64,000 nucleotides of DNA from contig JAJHZJ010000121.1 of the NCBI GenBank assembly GCA_023548195.1, forward strand, positions 930,220 to 994,219, in the 5' to 3' direction. The notes under the pieces were generated by a model. That model saw only the letters and a list, made by a program, of their open reading frames with translations, did not search any database and was not told the DNA's origin. Shown here piece after piece: positions 52,604 through 63,922 of this stretch. Within the stretch, counting starts at the first letter, position 1, and each line of letters opens with the position of its first letter. This stretch comes from Bettongia penicillata ogilbyi (taxonomy: Eukaryota; Chordata; Mammalia; Diprotodontia; Potoroidae). The position numbers and the translations under genes were made by a program.

Positions 52604-55081
52604 TGAGTTTCCTCTAAAGTAAAATGAGAAAACTGAATGAGATGACCTCTCACTGGTGACATTCATGACTACCATGTTTTTGCTGACCTGCGATAAAATG
52701 TCTCAAGGTGGTCTTTAACTTAGGACAAGCTGTTCTTCCAGCTTTGTATCCTAATGATACTAGATGGTAATGTTCTACTTAGTAATGAATATTCTCTCAC
52801 ATGCAAAAAAGAATATTCATTGCTTGAGGGGAATTATTTCCTCTTGATGGCTATAACACCATACATCAGCACAAGCACCTGTTCCCATCTGTTCAATCTA
52901 TAGTCTGAATATTTAAAATGCATTTTAAAAAGAAAAACAGAAATACAGCCTGAAAAATCCAAACTTTGCCTAAACGCATTTGGCAGAGATGTAAGAAAGA
53001 GGACCAGAATTGCCAAATGTATTTTCTCCCCTTGTTGTGATGAGAAGCCCAGAACCCTTGTTAAATGACCTTCAAAAAAATTTTTTGTATATGTCCACCC
53101 TCCTCCTCCCTCCTCTCTCTAACTCTCAGAACGGTAGAATTGGGGCCTTTTTGACAGTGGCTTCAAGTAATTCCCACCTTGCTATGAACATTACCTTTTT
53201 TTAAGTCTTTCACCTGCTTTTTTTCTCTGTATTTTCATTGTTTATATTAATTGATAAGCAGTGGGTTGCATTCATATCCTGCAGTGAATTCCGTCAAAGC
53301 TACTATACCAAGCCATGGCCTCCAGTCCATGTTATGGTGTTGAATCAGAGTAAAGGAAAGCTGATAAGTATTGGCACAATGCTGGTTTAGCTTCATGCTC
53401 TTAATTTCTTTACCAGGAATGCCTCTCTTTTATACTAGTAGTGACCCCTCCTCACATTACTAGGCCTCAATGTTGCCAAAGTTCCAAATAGCATCCTTCC
53501 CCCCTCAATACCTTAGTAGATGATATCATGATGTAATGCAAAAAAAAAAAAATTATTACCTTAGTACCAAATTTCTGGTGATGTCTCTCTTATGCTTCTT
53601 TAGGACAATCCTTGGACAACAGTTTGTCGCTGAATCTATGCCTTTCCAAACTGGGAGAACCTGCTGGAAATTTTCATCCACTAACATAACTTTCAAGAAT
53701 CTGTGGTCACCTCCAAACCAGTGAACTTGGGTGGAGGAAGACTATAATAGAGAACCCATATCAGAAATACAATAACATTGCTCTGGATTTTAGTGAGCTG
53801 ATAAATATGGGGAATCTAAGGTGTTTATGAATGTCAGCTCGTTGCTACCTTTTAGTAAACTTAGTAAATTTCACATGTAAATTAACTTCCTAAAATTCAT
53901 ATTGGAACTGATTCGCTGTTCACTTTAATGTTATTATAATCCTAACTGTTTTATGAAGTTAGGAAGCATGATCTTTTCAAGGACCTAACTTAATTCCCAT
54001 ATGAAATATTGATTTCTGAAATGTTGGTCAGAATTGACAGCCTGCTTGAGCCTAGCCAAACAAGCTAGGGACTTTGATTGGATTAGGAGACTCAGGAGAA
54101 ATTCTTACTTAGTGTTATTGATAGACTTTCCAATCTGTTTTCAGATCAGGCAGATAAGTTTCAAATTTATTCATAGAACACATTTCACGCTTCCTCTGTG
54201 TCATAAGTTGAAATGTCTTCTTGCAACATATTATACCAAAAGGCAAAACTGAAATTGGTTTTATTATACATTATTTCAAAATAAGATTTTGAGAGATACA
54301 AAATATGGGGTTATGTCCATGTGCTCATAGCCATTGATTGATTGATACAGACTCTTCAACAAATGCTGAAATTACTTTGCTCTGATACCAACATACTTGC
54401 GTCCCATTCAGTTCAGGTTCTTGAAAATCAAGTTTAAACCTGTGTTTAAGGCATGCTTTAGCTTAATATCTACTAAAAACAGTAGCTGTTAAAAACTTCC
54501 ACTCTGTGCTCCTTTTATTTAACATAACACATAAGAATTAATTAAATAAATAAAATAGCAAGATTAAAAAAATGGAGAGGGGAATTCTTCCCCATACAAA
54601 CAGCCTCAAACTCTCCCACTGATTCCACCCTATCTTTTGTTCTTGTAAATCTAGTAGGAATCATGATGACCAGAAAGTTCAAAGGAATTAGAGGTCAAAT
54701 GCAAGAAATTCAAAGAGGAGAGAGAGCCCAGACAGGGATATGAGGAAGAGAGAGAATCAACATAGAGCTGGCTTGCAGTGGCAGCTGAAGCCTGCCATTA
54801 TTAGAGGGAAGCATCTCTTTGATCATGCCATGGCTAGTCTATTGGTGATCGGGTCCATTCAACGCTGAGGTTCCCGTGTTCATCTGATGAGCCAGTCATT
54901 ACATTCTTTCTGCTCATTAACGTCCATCATTGTGCATCAACTCAGGGAGCTGGAGATGAATGGACTCAAAGTCTGACAAGAGCTAGATCCCAAGAGGATT
55001 TTAGTTTGAGGAAACTAAGATTGGAATGCCTGCTGCTTACCACAATTCTTCATTATTTACCTTGTGTTCTGGTTTAAGCAG
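52604..55081. other. Long unassigned stretch, probably single-copy
   Basis: The longest repeat-poor part of the window (2.5 kb). No exon, no named repeat. Short frames such as 53010-53204 and 53536-53724 have no domain. A small CpG cluster lies at 54850-54922. Confidence 0.45.
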
Positions 55082-55340
55082 ATCTCTTTATTATTATTAT
55101 CATTATTTTATTTGTTTTCAGTGTTCTACAATCATTTCCATATTAACTTAGATTTTTTCCCCTCCTTCCCCCCACCTCCTTCCTCCTTCTCTGAGATGGC
55201 ATACACTTTTATATAGGTTATACACATACATTCCTATTAAATACATTTTCACCTTAATCACGTTGCATGGAAGAATTAAAATGAATGGGAGAAATCATAA
55301 AACAAACCAAAACATAACACAAAAGAAAATGAAGCAGACC
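55082..55340 (-). repeat. L1 LINE 3' UTR, antisense
   Basis: TTCAGTGTTCTACAATCATT, CCCTCCTTCCCCCCACC, GAGATGGCATACACTTTTAT, CACATACATTCCTATTAAAT, GGAGAAATCATAAAACAAAC. It is a different 3' UTR subfamily from the L1 at 28385. Confidence 0.75.
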
Positions 55341-55519
55341 TCTTTTTGCCTTTCTCTAATGTCGTGTGTATAATTTTGGTTGATTGGTGGAGAATCTGAG
55401 GAAAATGAAGGCTTGCAAGCAGTGGTTTTGAATATATAATGGAACTGAATAGGTTCTAAGAGCTTGAATGGCACCACATAACAAAAGAAATTCTTTATTT
55501 GACTGTTGCTCTTCTCTAT

Positions 55520-55890
55520 GCTTTTACTCACACCATTCTCCCAATCCCATCATGTCTTTCCTATTCCTTCCAGCCTGTCTCCAGCCACTAAAATTTTTCC
55601 TGTCCTTCAATACCAGATTCAAGAATCACATCCTCTTTTGAAGAATTTGCCTGATCACAGCCCCAGTGGAAATAAACTCTCCCACCTCTAATTTCTCACA
55701 GTGCCTTCTCTGCACTTTTCACCCTCTCTCATGTTTTATATTTATATGTGGAACTATCATACCTTCCCATATGATAGCCTGTAAATTCTTTGTAGACAGG
55801 GATTGTGTTATGTAACTTTTATAGCTTTAGTGCCTGGCATAGCGTCTTATATCGAGTAGCCATTTAATAGATATTTGTTGATTCGTATTT
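55520..55890 (+). repeat. L2 LINE 3' end, sense
   Basis: TTGAAGAATTTGCCTGATCA, TATGATAGCCTGTAAATTCT, TTGTAGACAGGGATTGTGTT, TAGTGCCTGGCATAGCG, ATTTAATAGATATTTGTTGA. Confidence 0.88.
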
Positions 55891-55969
55891 AATTGAATTC
55901 ATTTGAAAAAAATGCCAATATCTGCCTGCACTGTCTTCTTCCTGCTCCTATTGCATATTTATTATCAGC

Positions 55970-56085
55970 TACCCACTAAGTACCAGTCACTGAGTTAAGG
56001 TGAGTTAAGCACTTTACCATTATCTTACTTGACCCTCACAACCAATCCTGCAAGTAAAGTATCGTTATCCCCATTCTATTTTTAC
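55970..56085 (-). repeat. MIR fragment, antisense
   Basis: CCACTAAGTACCAGTCACTG, CCATTATCTTACTTGACCCT, TATCGTTATCCCCATTC. Confidence 0.6.
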
Positions 56086-56201
56086 TTATGTCCTTTGGAC
56101 TTTTTTGGGGAGAACATTTTTGATATCATTTTTAAATTAAAATTTTTTAACATCACAAATTAGCCGTCTCTCCTTTACCTTTCTACCATGCAACCGTTCC
56201 A

Positions 56202-56520
56202 GGCCAGCTAGGTGGTGCAGTGGATAGAGCACCAGTGCAGGAGTCAGGAGGACCTGAGTTCAGATCTCACCTCAGACACTTGAAATTCACTAGCTGTGTG
56301 GCCTTGGGCAAGTCACTTAACCTCAACTGCCTCATCCTGGGTCATCTCCAGTCATCTTGATGAATATCTGGTCACTGGATTCAGATGGCTCTGGAGGAGA
56401 AGTGAGGCTGGTGACCTGCACAGCCCTCCCTCACTCAAAGCAAAGTCAAGTGCAAGTCGTTATTATTTCTCTGACGACATGGTCTTCTTTGGTACTGAAG
56501 GATGAACATACGAACACACA
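56202..56520 (+). repeat. WSINE1-like SINE, full length
   Basis: tRNA-like head GGCCAGCTAGGTGGTGCAGT, B-box-like GAGTTCAGATC, GTGTGGCCTTGGGCAAGTCA, then the family-specific body CATCCTGGGTCATCTCCAGT, TGGTCACTGGATTCAGATGG, CAGCCCTCCCTCACTC, ATGGTCTTCTTTGGTACTGA, and a GAACACAC tail. It has the same structure as 62814. Confidence 0.85.
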
Positions 56521-57445
56521 TTGTATTAACATGACAGATTAGCCCGAATAGTGATCTAGCTTGAATTACAAGATTCTGGAAATGATTACGTAAGAGATTT
56601 ACAAGGCTAGAACTGCTTTCCCAAGTATACCCAGAACCAGATAAAAATGGTCCTTTCCTACTACCCCTGAAAGTAAGCCCCAGTCAGCCTCATTTGACCC
56701 AAGCCTCACTTTCCTGTACTCTGAGACATGCTAAAAATCTCACTGATATCAAGAGGACATGTTAACAAAAACGACACTGCCTCATTCTCAAGCTACTGCA
56801 AGATCTTCTAAGATTGAGTTCTATCATCCTCAAGAGGTACATATAAAAATGTTGACATCAGTGGGAAAATGTTTATTGGATTGAATTTCATTAAATTTTG
56901 TGACTGGGAATCATTTCTAAAGGGAAAGGGGAAAAGGGCTGAGCCTATTTTCAGATGAAGGCCTCCAGAGTTGGCTTGGTATAAGGCATCTGCAAAAGGC
57001 AGGAGAAGGTGAAGTACCTGGGGAAAGCTAAGTCCTGGGAAATAAAAACCTAAGCAAACATAAACATGTGATCATACAAGCCGTCCAAAAGTCAACACAG
57101 AATTCTGGACTTCTGGGCAATTTATAGCTCAATAATTCAACTGTTGTCCTTCACAACTGTTTTGGTTTGGCAAGAGGCTGATTTACAGCAACTGGATGGC
57201 AAGCAACTCTAGGCCAAGCTTCTCCAAGGTGAGTATGGTACACAAATGTACTCATTCCTCTCCTCTTCAAGGTCTCTAATACAGTAAGAACTATGCTTGT
57301 CTTTGTTCATGAATATACCTTTTTTCCTACTTGTATTCATTTAGACTCAAAAGGCAACATAACCAGATCATCATAGTCGGGTAGAAACATGGTTTCCTTT
57401 GTCTACTTTCTAGGTGCTAGTTCTGTCTCACACAAACTGAGACAA
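56521..57445. other. Unassigned stretch
   Basis: No named repeat. It contains the palindrome TTACGTAA near 56586, a PAR-bZIP-type site in principle. No exon seen. Confidence 0.35.
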
Positions 57446-57645
57446 CAAAAAGACCAGGGTCTCCCTCTGCATCCAGGCCCATCACCAGTCGTCCTGATGT
57501 ATGTCTTGGCGCTGGACTCCAATGACTGGAGGAGGGATGATGACTTTGCACAGCCCTGCCTCACTTAAATCCAATTCACTAGCAAGACATCACCTCTTGA
57601 TTTCACTGGTCCTCTTTGAGAAGGAAGGACGAACAACAACACGCC
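57446..57645 (+). repeat. SINE body and tail, sense (relative of the repeat at 1-125)
   Basis: AGACCAGGGTCTCCCTCTGC, GCATCCAGGCCCATCACC, GGCGCTGGACTCCAATGACT, CACTTAAATCCAATTCACTA, GAAGGAAGGACGAACAACAA. It lacks a tRNA head and ends in an AAC-type tail, unlike the ACAC tail of 56202 and 62814. Confidence 0.75.
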
Positions 57646-57964
57646 AGTTCAATTCCATGCCTGGAGATACACCTCCCAGGTCTGTCAGTCATACTACAAT
57701 CATGAACAGAATGATAGTACAAAAACCTACTTGGTCTCTGTGAGTTTATGCCTGAGGGGTCTCCACCTCAGAGATATTACCTTCATCTCCTGACTTCCAG
57801 AGATAAGCATTGGGGTTTTGATTCATCTCCATTGGTTGAGGAGATAAAAACGAGGGTTGGCCTAACCAGTGGCTAATCTTGAAGGTTATCTCATACACAA
57901 ATACAGGTACAACATCTGTAGGGGATTTAGGAGCACTCTTACCTTATATGCACATAGAGAACAG
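57646..57964. other. Unassigned stretch
   Basis: No recognised element. Confidence 0.3.
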
Positions 57965-58195
57965 GTGTTCTTAATCCAAAGTCTACAGACCTTCAAGGAG
58001 TCACTAGATAGATTTCAGTACGTTGATATAAACTAGGATGGAAAAAAAGTTATATCTTTATTTCCATTGACCTCTAATTAAAGTTTAGCATTTCTTTCAA
58101 TTATTTAAAACCATTATTCTGAATAGGGGTCCGTAGATTTTGCTAGATGTCCAAAGGGGTCTATAACACCATAAAAGTTTTAAGAATGTGTATTC
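57965..58195 (+). mobile_element. hAT-like nonautonomous DNA transposon
   Basis: Left end CAGGTGTTCTTAATCC, right end GTTTTAAGAATGTG, whose complement gives TTCTTAA: short inverted ends. Inside: AGTCTACAGACCTTCAAGGA, TTATATCTTTATTTCCATTG, ACCTCTAATTAAAGTTTAGC, ATTTCTTTCAATTATTTAAA, AAAGGGGTCTATAACACCAT. This matches an ancient mammal-wide repeat with GGTTCTTAACC ends. Confidence 0.6.
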
Positions 58196-58404
58196 TATGC
58201 TGTAGACCACTTCATATTGAGGTCTTTTACAAAGTTCAGGAATGTAGAAAACAAAATTCTCATAATATATGGCATTTGATCATGTATAAACATTCCTTTT
58301 TTTAACTCAAATCCCCTATAAAGGAGTATGTTTTACTTCCTTATCACACACAAGACTGACTTAACAATTACTTAAAACTTTCCTTCGCGTCTATGAGGTG
58401 TGTG
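58196..58404. other. Unassigned stretch with short TG repeat at its end
   Basis: A (TG)7 run at about 58397-58412 is the complement of the ACAC tail of the next SINE. Confidence 0.5.
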
Positions 58405-58726
58405 TGTGTGTTTGTCCTTCATTGCCAAAGAAGACCATGCCATCAGAGAAATAATGACATGACTTGCACTTGACTTTGTTTTGAGTGAGGGATGGCTGTG
58501 CAAGGTCACCAACCTCACTTCTCCTCCTGAGTCATCTGGATCCAGTGACCAGATATTTATCAGGATGACTGGAGATGACCCAGGATGAGTCAGTTGGGGT
58601 TAAGTGACTTGCCCGAGGTCACACGGCTGGTAAGTGTCAAGTGTCTGAGGTGAGATTTGAACCCAGGTACTCCTGACTTCTGCACTGGTGCTCTATTCAC
58701 TGCACCACCTATCTGCCCCTCTTTGG
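58405..58726 (-). repeat. WSINE1-like SINE, antisense, full length
   Basis: TGTCCTTCATTGCCAAAGAA, GACTTTGTTTTGAGTGAGGG, CTCCTCCTGAGTCATCTGGA, GGTTAAGTGACTTGCCCGAG, GCACTGGTGCTCTATTCACT, CACCTATCTGCCCC: tail to head. It abuts the RTE fragment at the catalytic box. Confidence 0.88.
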
Positions 58727-59240
58727 GGATACCATTGTACTAATGGAATCAATTCCCAGAACATTGTAGAACATTGAATCTCATGATGCAGAGCTCAAAC
58801 GAATTTTGTCTGACCACACAAGAAAGACCAAGCAGATGAAGATTGCCTAGATCAAGACATGCATTTGAATAGAAAGTCTCTAAAATTCGTCAATCAGTAT
58901 ATTGTATTTGGGAAAGGAAGTACAGGTGAACAATGAATTACTCCTGGAATTTAAAAGGAGGAGGAGAGAAAGGGAGGATCACCTTTGGGAATATGCAAAA
59001 CTCCTTTAATAATCCCAATTTTCCCATGGAAATAAAGGATCATCTTTCTAATACCAACATTCTACCAGTATTGCTATTGCTGTATGTCCATGAAACATGG
59101 AGTAATACTTTGTCTAAAGAATTAAAAATGAATATTAGTCAAAAGAAAATGAATAGGTACATGATGGGTGTGAGCAAGCTGCAATATGTAACTAACAAGG
59201 AAATGGAAAAAAAAATATGAACAAAAGATGTCTATGAGGG
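58727..59240 (+). pseudogene. RTE-type LINE RT C-terminal remnant
   Basis: GDTIVLMESIPRTL at the left edge matches the A-DDIVLI-x-SPEEL box. It is followed by RKTKQMKIA, ILYLGKEVQVNNEL and KRRRR (RTE: KTK-M, YLGQ, RRRRA). A frameshift near 58970 leads into the 95-codon frame 58933-59220 with ITFGNMQNSFNNPNFPMEIK and NILPVLLLLYVHETWSNTLSKEL, QKKMNRYMMGVSKLQYVTNKEM (RTE: VLPALLYGSETW, T-R-MER-MLGI, R-EEI). It is not functional. Confidence 0.85.
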
Positions 59241-60640
59241 AAATCGACACAATAGGGCCAGAATTTGTAGCCATTCTGCACTAATGAAATGCCTCGTGCT
59301 TAAGTCCCCAGTTATAAAAACAGATGTCTCTAACAATGGGCCAGGGTTTTAGTTTCCACCATACTAAAAAAAAATGTTTAGCGGTTTCCATTGTCCTCCT
59401 GTGTCAAATGAAGGACACCAGGCAACATAAAGACAAGCTCAGTTACAGGTTTTTAATAAAGGTAATATTAAAGTTCCAGGAATTGTAGACTTCTAACAAC
59501 TTTTTGAAACACACAAATCAGTAGAAGTAGGAAGGGGCTAAGTAGAGCTTTTTCTCAGCACTCCTGTTTATGGAATGAGTTTTATAACACGGATACACAA
59601 TTTTTGACTTGTTCATGCAGAGGTCACTTCTCAGGACTCTGAAAAAAATAAAAATAAAAAGGAACTGCAGGTGTCTTGGTTTCTTTTCACATTCCATCAC
59701 TTCTTAAAGGACTCCCATCCCCTTCCTCTAAAAACTGTCATCTTCTCAGTTTCACTCTTTCCAAACAGAGTTCTGCAATCCACTAAGGCTGAGGTGTTTA
59801 CAATTGTTCAGGCCCTGTTTTTCTTCCAGTACAATTACCTCGGTATCTCTTCCAGTACAATTATTTTTTTAAGGAACCTTGAAACAGTTCTGTTTCTATA
59901 GATTCCATCTCAAAAGCAAGGCTGAACTGTGTACACTTCAATCCCAAAAGAAAATCCTACTGAATTTTTAAATACTTTTGGTGTTTGGTTAAAAAAAACC
60001 CAACAACTTTATATTATTTACAATCCCAAATGTCTACATAGTTAAATTGGTTTCTCTATAACCACTTCCTGGAGTTAGACAAGGACAAGCACCTTTCCAG
60101 ATTTCAACAGATTCTTACATTTCATACAATGATTCTAAAATGTTTTTAATTGTGATAATTTGTTGTTTTATTTTGTAACTTTTTTTCTCATATTTACCTT
60201 CTCCATCCCTCCTTATCTTCCAAAAAATTTTAGGTTTTTTAAAACTGAATTATAATTAACAATGTTTTGAGAATTTAGCACCAATAAGATATGTATGATA
60301 TGTAAAACAGATATTTCCACATAAATTGGCTTAAAGGTGACAAAGATTGATATCTCTGGAATCCAGCCCGCTCCCCTCTAAGGAACTTTGATTTCCTCTG
60401 GAGAGGAGCAGAAGAAGGGTGTAACTGGGAGCTTGGTCTTTTTCTGACCTTTCTCCAGGAGGGATATTGGGTTAACTGCTAGAATTATACCTCTCTGACC
60501 TCTCAAATATTATTGATCTAGGAACATGATGGATTCCAAACAAATATCATTTCCCCGGTTACTCTTAAAGGACAGGATAGTCCTTAACTTATACTAACCC
60601 CCCTCAACGCTTTTTAAAAAGATTAAAGAACTTACATTTA
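59241..60640. other. Long unassigned stretch
   Basis: 1.4 kb without a named repeat. A 76-codon plus frame (59671-59901) has no domain. A duplicated CTTCCAGTACAATTA occurs near 59822-59862. Confidence 0.35.
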
Positions 60641-60830
60641 GACAAATAGTAACTGAATTAGAATTTGAACTCAGGTCTTTTAACTACCAATCCATCATTC
60701 CTTCCACCAAATCAAGCTTCCTCTCTCAGAGGTGTGGATTGGAGTCACAGTGCTTAGGTTCAAATTCCAGCTCTGGTTTTTAACATTCCCTTTCTTTTCC
60801 TAAGTTCCCTTCTAACTATAAACCCTGGGT
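60641..60830. repeat. MIR pieces, antisense then sense
   Basis: Antisense GAATTTGAACTCAGGTCTTT at 60660-60680, then sense GGAGTCACAGTGCTTAGG, TTCAAATTCCAGCTCTGG at 60741-60780. Confidence 0.5.
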
Positions 60831-60846
60831 AAGTAAATATTATTTG

Positions 60847-60860
60847 CCACTAGATGGGGA
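60847..60860 (+). promoter_or_regulatory. CTCF-like motif
   Basis: CCACTAGATGGGGA matches the CTCF core except G for C at one core position. Outside recognised repeats. Confidence 0.3.
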
Positions 60861-61114
60861 TATAGTGAAACTTTCCATTTGATGGCCACTTCTGCTGTCA
60901 AAAGAAACTGAAAGCAAAAATTAGCCAAGTTTTCCTTTTGTTTCTGAACATTGAACCATAGCAGATCCAGCTGTTTTCAACAAGCAACAGGTCGGAGAAG
61001 AATCACCATGGTCTAAAAGGTCAGTTTTGTAAAAAAATAATTGTTCATTGATTTTATTCAGGAGAGTAACCAAGATAAATTTATGTCCAAGGAAGGATCT
61101 GGGGATTCTTAGTT
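60861..61114. other. Unassigned stretch
   Basis: No recognised element. Confidence 0.3.
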
Positions 61115-61385
61115 AAGAGAGAAGACAAAGGGGTATATGATAGCTGATTTTAAAGAATTAAACTGCCTAGCTTGACTTCAGATAGTAGAATAAGGAGTAA
61201 TGGATAGAAATTGCAACAGTTTAAGTTTGATGTAAAGAAAAACTTCCTGACAACTGAAATTTCCCAAAATGGATTGAGCTGCCTTGGGGGGTGATGAGTT
61301 CTTTATTATGGGAGATTCTCAGGCGAAATTGGATGATCACTTGGGGTCCTCCGTAGAGAGGAGTCCTGTCCTAGTGGTAGGTAAG
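61115..61385 (+). repeat. CR1/L3 LINE 3' end
   Basis: GGGTATATGATAGCTGATTT, AGTTTGATGTAAAGAAAAAC, TTCCTGACAACTGAAATTTC, AATGGATTGAGCTGCCTTGG, GAAATTGGATGATCACTTGG. Confidence 0.85.
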
Positions 61386-62414
61386 AGTTTGAAAGTAACA
61401 GGACCAAGGCATATGCCAAAAGAAGGAGAAACGAGGGATGAAAAGGGAACCAAAAGATAAGGTACCTTCAGGAGAAATACAGTTTTCAGTGAAGACCAGA
61501 AGGTAGAAAGAATATAAAAGGGTGAGCTAGGATGAAGGAGGAATTCTTAACAACAGTGGAGGGTTCAAGAGGGAAGCGTAGAAAATAAGGAAAGGAAGGG
61601 CAGCATAAGATCTACATTTACTGAGGAATGAGGAAGGACTTCCTCTACTCTAGCAGAACAGCTGTAGTCAAACTAGTCTACAACTTGCACATTGTCATGT
61701 CCAGGGTTTTACTCCTCACACCCTTCTTGTTCCAGCCTTTGTGCTAAGCACTAGGGAGATAAAGAAGGAAGAAATGGTCTCTGATTTCAAGGAGTTTATG
61801 GGGGAAAGCAGTTCACCTCAAAATAAGGTTGGCCTTCTTGCATGGTGACATTATAAGCAAAATATTTTCCCCTGTGCTCCCTGAATTTGATTATTTTACT
61901 CCTAATATTATCGGAAGTCCCTCCTCCCTTCTGCTCCAGTTTTTCCAGGCAATGGGACATTACAATAATCTAACCTTAGGAATTTTTAAATTTAATTTTA
62001 TGAAGTTCACCCATCTTATCTCTTGAATAGAGAGGGACATCAAACTCAAGTGAGCCTCTGCCTTTCTTTCTTCCATCTCTTAAATCTTGACATTCATCCT
62101 ATCCAAAATTAATAATATTTTCATTGTGATTAGATAAAAATATTCAATATGTACATTCATGTTTTAGTTTTAATTTATTATAGGCTAGTGTTCTCAAGTC
62201 TTTGCTACTTACTAATAGATGTTCATTCCAACTTGTACATAACTTCTGACTATAATGACTGATTTTGCTAATGACAAGCAGATCACCCATACCTGTCTGA
62301 GACATGATATCTCCCCCTTATTCCTCTCTTTCCCATAACAATCTAGCTTTGGCAACTATTGGACCCTCTTTTCATTCATTCCTTTCCATTCTTATGGAGT
62401 CACTTTCCTACAAT
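61386..62414. other. Unassigned stretch with a short L2-like piece
   Basis: 61725-61815 (TTGTGCTAAGCACTAGGGAG, TGATTTCAAGGAG) is probably an antisense L2 3' fragment. The rest is unrecognised and purine-rich at 61430-61620. Confidence 0.4.
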
Positions 62415-62640
62415 GAAATTAAAATAACTCATATTTATATAGCACTTTATGATCAACAAAGTACTCTCCTTACATAAACCTTGTGAAGTAACAAGTCCTC
62501 CCATTTTATAAATGAGCAAATCGAGGCTCAGAGAGGTTGGGTGATTTGGTCAGGGTCACATAACTAGCAACCATCAGAGCTTGGACTCAACCATATATCT
62601 ACTGACTACAAATACAGCACTATTTCCATTACACAGCATA
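62415..62640 (-). repeat. MIR SINE, antisense, near full length
   Basis: AACTCATATTTATATAGCAC, CATAAACCTTGTGAAGTAAC, CCCATTTTATAAATGAGCAA, GAGGCTCAGAGAGGTTGGGT, GGTCACATAACTAGCAACC. Confidence 0.85.
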
Positions 62641-62813
62641 TACAATATAATATACTTATACTATACTCCTAATTAATACCTCCATCTCACCCATCTCATT
62701 TCAATACATTGGCAAGGAATGAGCCTGAATCAAAAACTTTTGAAATAGCTATATTTGTTTTTAAAGCATACTAGGGCCATATTATTATTGTCCATCATAT
62801 TATTGGTTCTACA

Positions 62814-63128
62814 GGGCAGCTAGGTAGTGCAGTGGACAGAGCACCAGAGCAGGACTCAGGAGGACCTGAATTCAAATCTCACCTCAGACACGACACTCAC
62901 TAGCTGTGTGACCTTTGGCAAGTCACTTAATCGCAACTGCCTCATCCTGGGTCATCTCTAGTCATCCTGACGAATATCAAGTCACTGGACCCAGATGACT
63001 CTGGAGGAGAAGTGAGTCTGGCGACCTTGCACAGCCCTCCCTCACTCAAAACAAAGTCAAGTGTAAGTCATGTCATTATTTCTCTGATGGCATGGTCTTC
63101 TTCAGCAATGAAGGATGAACACGCACAC
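62814..63128 (+). repeat. WSINE1-like SINE with perfect target duplication
   Basis: Head GGGCAGCTAGGTAGTGCAGT, GACTCAGGAGGACCTGAATT, CTGTGTGACCTTTGGCAAGT, ATCCTGGGTCATCTC, TCTGGAGGAGAAGTGAG, CAGCCCTCCCTCACTC, TGGCATGGTCTTCTTCAGCA, tail GAACACGCACAC. ATTGGTTCTACA flanks it at 62802-62813 and 63129-63140: a perfect 12-bp target-site duplication. The 60-codon frame at 63012-63194 is not a gene. Confidence 0.93.
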
Positions 63129-63229
63129 ATTGGTTCTACACTTAAAACAAATTATTGGTTAAATGGGTTTTTGTGGACAAGCCTTGGAACCTAACCACAA
63201 CTTATAATACTAGTTCTACAAGAAAATGT

Positions 63230-63337
63230 CTTACATGTTCCAAACATGTAAGAAATTTTAGAAGTGAACTTTAAGATTATAACATGTTCATAAAATTTTA
63301 GAAGTGAACTTTAAGATTATAACATGTTCATAAAATT
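63230..63337. repeat. Perfect 10-bp hairpin abutting a perfect 40-bp tandem duplication
   Basis: CTTACATGTT (63230-63239), loop CCA, AACATGTAAG (63243-63252). Then from 63253 to 63337 a 40-bp unit (starts AATTTTAGAAGTGAACTT, ends near CATGTTCATA) is repeated 2.1 times without a mismatch. Confidence 0.95.
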
Positions 63338-63439
63338 AAAGCAGTATAGAGGTAAATGATAAATACTAGTAATGAAAGCACTGAGGGGGAAGGTTAAATT
63401 CTGTGATTTTGTCAATATAGGGAGTTCCCAAAAGACACC

Positions 63440-63672
63440 TTCACTGAAAAGGATCCATAATTCTATGTAACTTACAGGCTAGGAGAACTGAGGTTATATT
63501 TCTTATCCAAGTTAAATGTCCTTAGTTCCTTCCAATGATCTTCCTATGATACGGGCTCAAAGTTCTTCACAACACTGAGTTACTCTCCTCTGGAGGGCCT
63601 CATTTATCAGTTGTGATTCTAAAACCTGAACATAATACTCCAGATAAAGTCTGATGAGAGTGCAATAAGATT
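63440..63672 (-). repeat. CR1/L3 LINE, antisense
   Basis: The minus strand reads AGACTTTATCTGGAGTATTA, TGTTCAGGTTTTAGAATCAC, GGCCCTCCAGAGGAGAG: the CR1 block with CTGGAGTATTGTGTTCAG. The MAR1-like SINE that follows cuts it. Confidence 0.75.
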
Positions 63673-63676
63673 TCTT

Positions 63677-63922
63677 GCTGTTCAGTCATTTTCAGTTGTG
63701 TCCAGCTCTGTGACCCCATTTGGGATTTTCTTGGCAAAGCTATTGGAGTGATTTGCCATTTCCTTCTCTAGCTCATTTTACAGATGAGGAAACTGAGGCA
63801 AACAGGATTAAGTGACTTGCCCAGGGTCACACAGTCGGTAAATATTTGAGGTCAGATTTGAACTCAGGAAGATGAGACTTCCTGACTTCAGCTCTGACAC
63901 TCTATCAACATGCCATCTAACT
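63677..63922 (-). repeat. MAR1-like SINE, antisense, full length
   Basis: GCTGTTCAGTCATTTTCAGT, TGTGACCCCATTTGGGATTT, TCTTGGCAAAGCTATTGGAG, TTAAGTGACTTGCCCAGGGT, CACTCTATCAACATGCCATC. Confidence 0.92.
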
